Shown in pieces: positions 1-7,754 of a stretch of DNA of 13,353 nt. The notes below the pieces were generated by a model, which saw only the letters and a list, made by a program, of their open reading frames with translations, searched no databases and was not told where the DNA came from. The stretch comes from Gracilaria vermiculophylla (lineage: Eukaryota > Rhodophyta > Florideophyceae > Gracilariales > Gracilariaceae), in the NCBI GenBank assembly GCA_019155205.2, contig JAHNZQ020000049.1, positions 720,801 through 734,153 of the forward strand. Reading direction: 5' to 3'. A program made the translations under genes and the position numbers. The first letter of the stretch is position 1. Each line of letters begins with the position of its first letter.

Positions 1-616
1 TAGGCTTTGATTGCGAAGCCGTTGAGCGGTGTGTTCGGCGGTCCATTTCGGAACGAAGCAAGGAGACAACTTGATCGTACGCCATGTTGTTCGCGTCCGC
101 CATTAACGTAATTGCCATAAGGGAGTCTGGCAATGTTCGCAATAGAGTTGCGGTGCGCTCGCGGTCGGTTAACGGATCACCGAGTCTGGCCAATTCGAGG
201 AACGTAGTTTCCATTTCCAGGAGGTGTTTCTGGATATCGTCAGCATCGTTGAATAGAAATGTAGTCAGCTTCTGTCTCAAGTTCATTTTGGACTGAATGT
301 TGTCCTTCTTGTACGTAGCCTCGAGCTTAGTCCATACCTCCAGAGCGGAACAAGTCTCACGCTCAAGTAGTTCCGAGACAGCGACGATGGGTTGGATGCC
401 AAGGTTTTGCACAATAGCAGATCGTGCCTTACGGTCGGCATCATCCCAACGTCGGCGAGCTTGTGCGGTGCCATCTTCTGGCCGAGGTTCGGTCAGAACG
501 AAAAGGGATTGCAATGAATGCATGTAATCCCGGATATATATACGCCAAGTATAGTAGTCGGCGGCACCTTTGAGCCGAGGGATACGTTTCGACTCATGCT
601 CGTCAGCTCCTTCCAT
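1..616 (-). CDS. Copia-type retrotransposon Gag, N-terminal part (cut by window edge)
   Basis: A reading frame open from the ATG at 616 to the left edge without a stop (205 codons seen). An in-frame TGA lies 12 bases upstream of this ATG, so it is the first possible Met. Early in the protein is LKGAADYYTWRIYIRDYM, the LxGxxNYxxW-type opening of Copia Gag proteins of the UBN2/DUF4219 group. Further on are a helix-rich stretch containing SALEVWTKLEATYKKDN and the SLMAITLMADANNMAYDQVV region, at the spacing expected of UBN2. Such Gag proteins build the cytoplasmic virus-like particle that packages element RNA. No frameshift or stop is seen in this part, unlike the decayed element at 7352-12603, so this copy may be younger. 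Its Gag is clearly of a different Copia lineage from that element. The zinc knuckle and pol would lie outside the window. Confidence 0.85.
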   Translation of the reverse strand, partial: MEGADEHESKRIPRLKGAADYYTWRIYIRDYMHSLQSLFVLTEPRPEDGTAQARRRWDDADRKARSAIVQNLGIQPIVAVSELLERETCSALEVWTKLEATYKKDNIQSKMNLRQKLTTFLFNDADDIQKHLLEMETTFLELARLGDPLTDRERTATLLRTLPDSLMAITLMADANNMAYDQVVSLLRSEMDRRTHRSTASQSKP

Positions 617-1655
617 CGCGGAGTATACTCAACGCGAGAGGCGGCCGACAGGTGTTGAAGTTCTTCGCCAGTCCCCTACTGGTCAAGGGATCCTTCTTCT
701 TCGCTAGTCCCCTACTGGTCGAGGGATCCTTCGTCTTCAAGAAATAATCTGTTTGTCGCAATGATATTAAAGTTAGAGAACTTCGCACGTCCCCTACGCG
801 TGGAGGAGGCCGTTTCTTCTCGCTCAAAACGCACACAGCAGGCCTAAGTGGTGCGCGGTGGTTAGATGCGTTCGGGTACTACACACTAGGCGGCAGGACC
901 AACCCTTACTTCAGTGTCGTTTTCCTATAGCAAATCGCACCTTGAGCCGGGAGTAGCTCCCTTCTTCAGGGGCCCGTGTAGGAATGCCGGTGCAACTTCA
1001 CCACCGACAAACCACAACACACTACGCAGTCTTCTCGTAGGTGAGGCGGGACTTTCTTCTCCAACTGCAATGACGTAAGCAGTGGAGGCACGTTGTCGGG
1101 TTGTCGCGCGGGGTGCGCGTCGGCGAAGGTACTTGGCGCGCGGCACGGTCCGGGTGGTAGTGGTAATCCAACGACGAAGAGTAGCGTCGGGTGCAGTGTG
1201 GTTGCAGCCCGCTTTAGTGCGACGCGTGAGCGGCGGTGCGGTGCGCACGAGTTTGTGGGGGCGGAATGTCCAAAGCGCGGTGGCGGCACACGGTGCTTGC
1301 AGTGGTGAGTGCGCGGCGACGGTCTGAAAACACGAGTGAGACGATCGCGTCGGCGATGGTTGCAACACGCGGAGTGGTGCGGTCGCCGCTGAAGAGGAGT
1401 CGGTAGGCGCGCGAGCGGTAATGAGGTGAATGCTATGTTGCGAGGGTGTGTGCATAGCGGTGTTGCCCTCTAAAAAGGGGGTGGAGTTGCGGTCGGAGGA
1501 GATCGGTAGCGATGGTACCATGAAAGGATCGGCGGCTTGACTTCGGAGAGTCGGGCGGGACGGAATCGCCGGCCGTGTGTTTATTTTGCACTGTCGGGTG
1601 GAACGGGTGGATACTGTTGCCCGTTCCAGTGTGCGGCCAGCATCTGGTCATTCAA
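617..1655 (-). other. GC-rich leader and probable 5' LTR of the first Copia element
   Basis: Upstream (on minus) of the gag start lies about 1 kb of GC-rich sequence without a believable gene. It gives way abruptly to AT-rich DNA near 1655, which looks like an element boundary. On minus, TG-beginning candidates for the LTR start occur at about 1640-1655, and a TATA-like AAAATAAAC lies near 1577-1590. I could not fix the LTR end, a target-site duplication or a primer-binding site. A TGGTCCTGCC at about 895-905 on minus has the TGG start of a tRNA 3'-end primer site but matches no tRNA I can name. The frames open across 925-1651 have no recognisable domain and I treat them as chance. Confidence 0.35.
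661..802 (-). repeat. Tandem 36-bp repeat with small hairpins in the gag leader
   Basis: Units 661-696 and 697-732 are a direct repeat of period 36 with two differences. Each unit carries a short hairpin: stem 668-672/678-682 and stem 704-708/714-718, with a five-base loop reading AGGGG on the minus (transcript) strand. A third, diverged copy at 786-802 keeps the same loop (791-795) but with a different stem, 788-790/796-798, that still pairs. The repeats lie 45 to 186 bases upstream of the gag ATG, in what should be the RNA leader. Confidence 0.6.
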
Positions 1656-1660
1656 TGGAG

Positions 1661-3120
1661 ATCCCTTTTTTTAAATTTAAACTTGAGTCGTAAATATATG
1701 CGTAGTTTGCGATAACGTAGACTACATTTATCCTTTGCTATGAGAGCTGATAGGTAATTGTCAGGAAAGCACTCAAATGTTTATTGAAGGTTTGAAAAGA
1801 ATTGTTTGATATATCAAATAAGCCAAAACCTACGTTCTTTTTAACACCAAGAAGATCAGTGTTCATGTATACATATAGCATGAGTCAAGTAGGCGTACTA
1901 CAAAAAATAGAGAAGTAATTTCTGGGTATTGAAAATTTAAAGGTGGTTCCTTATTGCCATGGAGTCGTTGAAAACTAAAATGGGTGGCCTTTGCGACAAC
2001 GAAAGATAAATTAACTACATTGACTAAAGCCATCAAAAAAAAACAGACGCAGTCAAAACTATAAAGGATGGTGACGTGTAGCTTCATAACGCCTGTTTTA
2101 GCTTACGAAAATTTTCAATCGATTACAAAACTTTTCAAAAAGAAGGGTAGACATGAAAATCGGGACTTGTTGAAATATGTTAGTTTTATTTTCATCATTG
2201 TTATGAGATAAATAATATTCTAATTCAGGGCTATTCTACTGAGAGAAAAACTGCCGATAATTTTAAAAAGGCACTGTTACGGAAGAAACATTACCTATTT
2301 AAAGTACATAGACTTTTAAGAATTATTTTCTTTGGAGGTGTTTCATGTAGAAGCAAAAAGAAGTTTCTTTACAATATTAGAAATTGAAAAGAATCAGGAA
2401 GGTTATTTGAAATTCTGCAGAATATAATATTATTTGTTTTTAATGGTATATGATAGAAAACATATGCTTTAGAACTGAACTTAAATGGTATAGAAAACGA
2501 TATAAGAACAATGCTAGGGAAAGATTTGACGGAAAACAGATGCCAAACCATGAACCTGAAAATAAACAATACTGCTCTTGATGAAGTCTACCAAAGCTAT
2601 ATACTGCTAGACCAACATTTTCATGCTCCAGCATATAAAAGTTTTATTATATCAGGGATAGTGGTGACAATGGCTACCCTAATAGTATGAGAAAAGTCTC
2701 GTTCGCCAGCCTGCTTTGTAAATGTGTGGGCAGTTTAAGCCTGGTTGCTTTTTTGAGCTGGCGTCAGTTTTATGTCCTTTGAATGTGGTAAGGTTAATAT
2801 ATGCCGCCCCGGTGTCGCCAACTTCCTACTCATCATCTTAGATATCGTTAGAGAGTTTGCTTGATCTAAACGACGGAAACACTGTTCAAAAATTAAACGG
2901 ATACTCAATTTTGCTTGCCCAAGTTTGTCATAAAACAGGTTTGTGGTGTTTGGATTCCTTTGGTTTGCATAAAATCACTGAAAAAATAGAGACAGTGCCT
3001 TCGCATCGTCTGTGCTCGTATCGCTTGCTAAAGCGACACTTCAACGACACTTCAAGCTTGTGCGTAGACCTAGCTGGAACACCGGGCCCGACTGTGTCTT
3101 CGAGGATGTTTTAAGCTGGC
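1661..3120. other. AT-rich intergenic stretch, no gene seen
   Basis: About 1.45 kb of AT-rich sequence. Open frames on both strands are short, show no domain or composition signal, and lack a shared frame or recognisable splice structure. A direct duplication of CGACACTTCAA occurs near 3033-3055, just upstream of the promoter of the next gene. I see nothing else to annotate. Confidence 0.5.
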
Positions 3121-3124
3121 CTAG

Positions 3125-3170
3125 CCAATCACCCGCATGAAGCCGCCCCGCGCCCGTCTCTTCTAAAAAG
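3125..3170 (+). promoter_or_regulatory. Core promoter of the cysteine-rich protein gene
   Basis: A CCAAT box (3125-3129), then GCGCCCGTCTC (3150-3160), then a TATA-like CTAAAAAG (3163-3170) lie 72-117 bases before the ATG at 3242. The GCGCCCGTCTC box with a TATA element directly after it is also found upstream of the paralogue at the right end (13267-13277 and 13257-13263, minus strand), at a similar distance from the homologous signal-peptide codons. That makes this more than a chance match. A transcription start about 25-30 bases after the TATA would leave a leader containing an out-of-frame ATG at 3225. That ATG opens an 18-codon frame overlapping the main start, which could lower translation. 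Confidence 0.5.
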
Positions 3171-3241
3171 GCGCCACCGCCTGTCCATGACTCTAGTTTG
3201 TTCTTGCTTTCTATCCCACCATCCATGCTCACCGCCGCGCC

Positions 3242-5211
3242 ATGGCATCCATCCCCGCCGCCCTCGTGCTCACCCTTGTAGCCTCCTTTTCGCTCTCTGC
3301 TGCCACGCGCTTACACTCCTCTGTCCATCCGCAACAACTCATCACTTCGCCACAAGCATGTTTCTCAGACGGTGAATGCCCGGTCGAGCGCTACTGCAGG
3401 GATTCTGCATTTGATTTGTTTTCAACCATTTTCTTCACGAGTTTCGTTCCAGAAGCAGGTACATGCGTCCCGAGGCTGCCTCGCGGATCCAACTGCACGA
3501 TCTCAGGCGCCGTCCAGTGCGAATCCGGCACTTTCTGCGGCCAAAACTTCGCCACAGAAACCCCAACTTGTCTCCCGCAGCTTCCGCTCGGCGCCCACTG
3601 CTCCTTTCTCTTGAGTGACTTTTGTCAATGCGACCTTGTATGTCAAATACAACCAAAGTGTCGAGCATTCACTTTCGGCATAGCCGGTGACTTCTGCTGG
3701 TCCGACCGACAATGCCAGCAGCAAAATGGCTTCTACTGCCAATCTAACTTAAACCAGTGCACTGCAAAACGTTCGCCCGGCGCTGCGTGTGGACTGCAAC
3801 CTGACAACAATGAGTGTAAGGGCTTTTGCACTGGCCCCGCCACCGGTGCGTCTGAGAAAAAACCCGGCGTGTGCCAACGTCTGCAGACAGCCGGCGAGAA
3901 GTGCACCGACGACTCCCAGTGTCGGACCATGATTGGGTTCAGTCCCAACTCTCGCCCCGATGACCTCTTGTGCAACCGCCCCACCGCCCACATCGGTAAG
4001 TGTGTGCTGCAGAGCGAGCTCATCAGAGAACTCGGTGGGGTTTGCGATCCAAGCTTCGACAAATGTGACGCCAGGCGAAGTCTTCGTTGCGGCCGTATTC
4101 GTGGCCACAGGTACCGTTGTGTGCAACGTCCCACCTTCCCTGATTCACGTGCATACTGCACGCCGAACTCGCCCTTAAGTCACTGTCCCCCCAGCCGGCT
4201 CGGTATTCCACGAGAGTGCCGCCGCGGGCTATCGCTCTCCAAGCAATTTCAGAGCGTGTTTGCGTGCCGTCGCCGTCTAGAACGCGTGCCACTGGGTGCC
4301 GCTTGTAGCAACGACGAGTTTGTGACTTGCCGAAGGAATGCCGTCTGCACAGAGGTTCTCGATGTTGAACGCCCTACTGGGCGCCGTCCGCCACCTCCGC
4401 TGTACACCTGCATGAAGGTTTTGCCGACGGGTGCCCGCTGCAAGAACTCGTTCCGTTTCACGTGTGAGGAGAGTGCGTTCTGTGTTAACGGCACTTGTCA
4501 GAATTCAGAAATTCCTCCACCTGTTCCTGTCACCTTCACTCGTATTGGTAGGGAATGTTCAAAGTTGAAGTGCCCGCCAGGTACGGAGTGCAGAGTAGAC
4601 CCTGAGTCTCCAGAAAGTAGAAAGTTCTGCAGGCTACCGGTTTTGGAAGTAGGCTTGTGGAGACCGTGTTTTGCTACATCTAGATTTGAACGAGTAAGTG
4701 TCTTCCTGAACGTCCAAGAACGTGACACATATTAACTCTATTCCCCACTTGTGTCTGTCCCAAAAACTAGAAATGCAGGAAAGGCTTGCATTGTGGAAGA
4801 GACCATAATAGTCGCGGCTGGAGCGTGTGCCAACCGAAGAGAAAAATCGGTTTCATTTGTGAAAGCGATGATTCCTGTATGGGAGATCTCAAGTGTGATC
4901 CGTCTTTTCGGAATCCACAATTTCCAAACAGATGTTATGATCCCGCTCTATCTCTGAACATCGGGGATTTATGCCGTCCAAATCCTGGCCCGGATGAGCC
5001 TAGATGTGTGGCACAGGTGAACAAGGACCCCAGTGGCCAGTTTATTCAGAGCTTTTTTCCGCTTTCATGCTCGCCCAAAAACGGGTCAAACATTTGTCAA
5101 AAGGTAGTAGGTTTGTTCGCACTGTGCTCACCGGAGGAGAACATTGTATGCGAATCAGAAGAGTTGAAGTGCAGTGATTTTAACGTGTGTGTACCCTCGT
5201 CTCAAATTTGA
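3242..5211 (+). CDS. Secreted cysteine-rich multi-module protein (Dickkopf-N-like repeats), two exons
   Basis: Spliced as 3242-4693 plus 4771-5211, giving 630 residues. The start ATG sits in CCATGG and is followed by a signal peptide (hydrophobic core ALVLTLVASFSLSAA, residues about 7-21), so the product should enter the secretory pathway. The mature part has 61 cysteines, about one in ten residues. They fall into 15 consecutive modules of four (C..C..C..C, often opened by LPxGxxC or PxGAxC); the third module has one extra. The pattern resembles Dickkopf N-terminal cysteine-rich or EB-type modules: disulfide-stapled extracellular domains without catalytic residues. Possible N-glycosylation sites are the NCT near residue 82, NGT near 417 and an NGS in exon 2. 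No transmembrane segment or GPI signal is seen after the signal peptide. The role is unknown; cell-wall or extracellular-matrix, binding or defence functions are all possible. The intron breaks module 12, which is completed exactly by exon 2. A truncated paralogue lies at 13024-13221. Confidence 0.82.
4694..4770 (+). other. Spliceosomal intron (77 nt, phase 0)
   Basis: The donor is GTAAGT at 4694-4699, directly after an Arg codon that ends exon 1 in phase 0. The acceptor is a TAG ending at 4770. A branch-site-like TTAAC lies at 4732-4736, about 35 bases before the acceptor, with a pyrimidine-rich stretch between. Only this acceptor keeps the frame; the next AG (4777-4778) does not. Without splicing the frame stops at the TAA at 4733-4735, which lies within the branch motif. 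Joining at these sites completes a four-cysteine module. Confidence 0.85.
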
Positions 5212-5594
5212 CATAAATATCGAATCCTTGCATCGTGCGGTGGGTGCAACCTGAGAGTACATAGAGACAAAGAACAAATACAGTGTTTTCTTTTTAGTGA
5301 TTTGTTTTCAAAAACTCATGTGCTTTCGAATAAGGCCTGTTCTTAGCAAGCGTATATCGACGGTTGTCAACGCATTGATGATAAGTGGCAACGTAAACGT
5401 ACAGGGGATACCTTGGAAATACGATTTTGTTTTTTATTTATAGTGGCTGCTAGTATTACTATTTTACGCTCACTGTGTTGAAGGTGATAGGGCAATAAAG
5501 TCGTTATTGTAAATAGGTGTAGTACAGAGCTTAGGATAGACTTGAATAAATGCAAAGTTGATTTATCTTTATGACTCGGCTTGACTTCTATCAT
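5212..5594 (+). other. 3' flank of the cysteine-rich gene
   Basis: AT-rich sequence after the TGA at 5209-5211, presumably containing the 3' untranslated region. Candidate poly(A) signals are AATAAA at about 5493 and GAATAAAT at about 5543. No coding region is recognised here. Confidence 0.4.
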
Positions 5595-5642
5595 TCATCA
5601 AACCTGGTATACAATTGTTCCTTATATACTGTTCTGGTAAGG

Positions 5643-5783
5643 TTCTATGGCCTTCTAGACCTTCTAACAATTTCTATCACAAAGCATCTAGAACATTCTC
5701 AACAATTCTTCTATAGAATATTCTAGAACCATCTGGACTTTTCTAGTTTCTAGTTGCTTCTAGGAAGCTTCCAATGGCTTCTA
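5643..5783. repeat. Cluster of TTCTA motifs with heat-shock-element-like triplets
   Basis: Ten TTCTA words occur in 141 bases, at 5643, 5653, 5662, 5672, 5709, 5721, 5741, 5748, 5758 and 5779. Many are spaced near 10 or 20 bases. Within the cluster, 5716-5728 reads GAA-TA-TTC-TA-GAA, a perfect three-unit nGAAnnTTCnnGAA heat-shock element. A second two-unit GAAGCTTC lies at 5764-5771. Whether this is a regulatory array (for the upstream gene, or for an unrecognised mobile element) or a simple low-complexity repeat cannot be decided from sequence alone. Confidence 0.4.
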
Positions 5784-6178
5784 CAACAGTCGTAGCTAAA
5801 GTATATCTTTCAGAAATATCTACATAATGAAAACAATATGGGAGAAATACGGAAGTTTTGTCTGCAGCAAGCTGTGTTTTTCGTTGTTTGTATGTTTTTT
5901 CCTGATTTTTCAAGCAATAAAGTACAAATAACAAAAATGCAGCTTCTTTCCATCTGCAAACCACAATCGGAAAGTATTCTAAGCCCTTCCATTGCATTTT
6001 CAATCCTTGTATTATACCAACTTGTCTTTGTCTACCTCTTTGTATTGCAGAAAACCCCCTTGTCTGATAAGGTATCTTTTTGTACAATTTATCTATTGTT
6101 GATATTGTGAGACGTACAGACTGTTTCCAAAACATAAGACATGCTGTGAAATCTAAAAAAACTACCAAATGTATACGT
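5784..6178. other. AT-rich stretch left of the Tc1/mariner relic
   Basis: No recognisable gene. A 141-codon frame (5743-6168, minus) crosses this stretch. It contains a basic, faintly helix-turn-helix-like part (VRLTISTIDKLYKK, then QRGRQRQ) but no domain I can identify, and it runs through the TTCTA cluster. It may be a relic of an older transposon or chance. Confidence 0.3.
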
Positions 6179-6180
6179 AT

Positions 6181-7351
6181 ACTGTACGCCTACAAAAATA
6201 GGTTACAGAAAAAAGTAAAGTCAAAAAACCGTTTCAAAAACATATGATCATCAATAACAAATCTTTACTGCGTGACGCTCAATAGTTTATTTCGCATCTT
6301 TTTTGCTGTATAATGCTAATGTAACGTTTTGGCATCGAATTGATGTACTTTTGTACAGTTGAAACTGTTAAAGATTTCCAGCAATTATTAATACAGTTTT
6401 TGAGTTCAAAAACTGTCTGAAATTGCCTTCCATAGGCATAAACCATCCTCGCCAACAGTCCCCAAACGTTTTCAGTTGGGTCCAAATCTGGTGAGCGCGC
6501 CGGCAACTCTAAAACAGATACTTCAGACTCCTGTAGCTAATATTTGATTAAAGATAAAGTGTGTACAGGCGCATTATCCTGTTGAAAAATGAAAATTTCT
6601 TCATGAAGACATAAACCAAACGGTAGCAAATAATTGTAAAGAACTTTTTGATATCTTTCCGCATTTATGTTTGTTTCAATTAAGGCAATTTCCGTTAGAT
6701 CTTTTTTAGAAATGCCTGCCCAAACCATTACAGAGCCTTTACCTGCATGTTTGGTTTAAAACTCGTGACGTTCCTAACGAAGATCGTGCCAATAAAATTT
6801 GTAGGAATCTGGTCCGTCCAAATTGAACTTTTTTTCATCAGTACATACAACATTTTCCCATTCTTTTTTCCGGTAGGCTTTTCCAGCACACTAGTCAACC
6901 TTCTTCTGCTTGCGATGGTCTTTGAGAAATAAATCTTTTTTAATTTTTTATATTTAAATAAGTTTCTGCTGTTTATCTGCCTCCATATAGTAGATTTAGA
7001 AACGTTGAGATGGAGATTAATTCCAATTGTTTTGCACAATACTTTTCCATTGCACAACTCCCTTTTAATTTCTCTCTTATCTGCTGGGCTGAGCTTCTTT
7101 GTGCGTCCCGGAGATCGTTTTAAGCCAAATAGAATCGGGTTTTTGAGAAAAGTAGCAATTGTGACCCTAGAACGCTTTAGGGTTTTAGCGATAACACTGT
7201 TAGAATGTTTCTCGGCGTTCGACTTAACGATTTGGAGCTGTTCTTGCTTGGAAAGTGGCGGGCCTCGAGCCATTTTTACAAGAAAGAAGACGGTGTACAT
7301 CTTTTTTTGAATCGATTCTATATAGACTATGTGCAAAATCTAGTCTAAAGT
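6181..7351 (-). mobile_element. Tc1/mariner-type transposon, decayed, right end missing
   Basis: A single degraded transposase gene makes up most of the element. On the left, a TA dinucleotide (6179-6180) is followed by ACTGTACGCCTACAAAAATA from 6181, which has the look of a Tc1/mariner terminus and TA target site. No inverted partner of this sequence is found between the transposase start (7273) and the Copia LTR that begins at 7352, nor in the first few hundred bases beyond the Copia element at 12604. The right terminus is therefore lost or beyond recognition. The left boundary is inferred from the TA and the motif only. Confidence 0.6.
6279..7273 (-). pseudogene. Tc1-like DD34E transposase, broken by one frameshift and three stops
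   Basis: This enzyme family cuts and pastes DNA at TA sites. Starting at the ATG at 7273 (MARGPPLSKQEQ), the N-terminal part has a helix-turn-helix region and a GRTKKLS linker like the GRPR motif, then a second DNA-binding helix set. After a frameshift at the homopolymer 6864-6869 the catalytic core follows in another frame. The first Asp is in CTDEKKF (codon at 6839), the second in FQQDNAPVHT (6578), and the Glu in SPDLDPTENVWG (6473). Exactly 34 residues separate the second Asp and the Glu, the Tc1 DD34E signature. Also visible are WHDLR and GKGSVMVWAGIS. Stops lie at 6776-6774 (TAG), 6758-6756 (TAA) and 6539-6537 (TAG). The catalytic residues survive, but the gene cannot make an active enzyme. 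Upstream in-frame Met codons (to 7336) probably belong to the terminal region. Confidence 0.9.
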
Positions 7352-7720
7352 TGTAGAAGGATCAACACTGGGTTCCGACATGGCGTGGGGTTGTCGTCGC
7401 AGATACGGCACGAATATGAAGATTGGTTCAGCACAAAGCTGGGCCTGGGTTCTATTCGTTCTTCCCGCTCCTGCCATTCTCTCCTCTTTACTCGACCCAA
7501 GGCTGGGCCTATATGTCATTGCGCTGTGACCTTTGGCAAAGGCTCTCTTACTGACAATCACATTGGAAAAACAACGCCCTTTCGTCAAAGTATTATGCAA
7601 TACAAGGCTTTCTAGATTAGTGCAGGGCGCTCTTCAATCATCGCTGTACTAGGCAATACCAGATCTTCGTAATACATGGAGAGCGTTCTTCTAATGCTCA
7701 TCTCTCGTACATCTTAGACA
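7352..7720 (-). repeat. 3' LTR of the Copia element
   Basis: Direct repeat of 12233-12603, 369 bp. On minus it begins TGTCTAAGATG directly after the polypurine tract and ends CTTCTACA. By hand I count roughly 26 differences from the 5' LTR, clustered around 7608-7620 and 7660-7720, so the insertion is not recent. It keeps the MSEPSVDPS coding end found in the 5' LTR and is followed shortly by a stop. A TATA-like CATATAGG is conserved in both LTRs. Confidence 0.93.
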
Positions 7721-7726
7721 CTCCCC
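7721..7726 (-). other. Polypurine tract of the Copia element
   Basis: GGGGAG on the minus strand, directly before the TG that opens the 3' LTR and 28 bases after the pol stop. This is where plus-strand DNA synthesis is primed in LTR retrotransposons. It fixes the inner LTR boundary. Confidence 0.75.
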
Positions 7727-7754
7727 AGTTGTAGCATGCTATTTGTTACATCCC

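Noticed and set aside
661..732. CRISPR-like direct repeat.
   Set aside because: Only two adjacent units with no spacers, in a eukaryotic retrotransposon leader.
925..1521. A 198-codon minus-strand ORF in the GC-rich leader.
   Set aside because: Pro/Thr/Arg-rich with no motif; several frames are open here because of high GC. It lies in a probable LTR or leader.
2857..3114. An 85-codon plus-strand ORF before the promoter.
   Set aside because: It starts at TTG, shows no domain and ends at the promoter of the next gene.
3187..3375. A second frame over the signal-peptide region is open and similar in both paralogues (3187-3375 plus and 13058-13246 minus), ending at the same stop.
   Set aside because: The two loci are similar at nucleotide level without gaps, so all frames look conserved. 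The frame does not extend beyond the first cysteine module, while the main frame has a signal peptide and cysteines.
5743..6168. A 141-codon minus-strand ORF with a faint helix-turn-helix look.
   Set aside because: No domain recognised, it crosses the TTCTA repeat cluster, and the composition fits chance in AT-rich DNA. Described under the gene-free stretch only.
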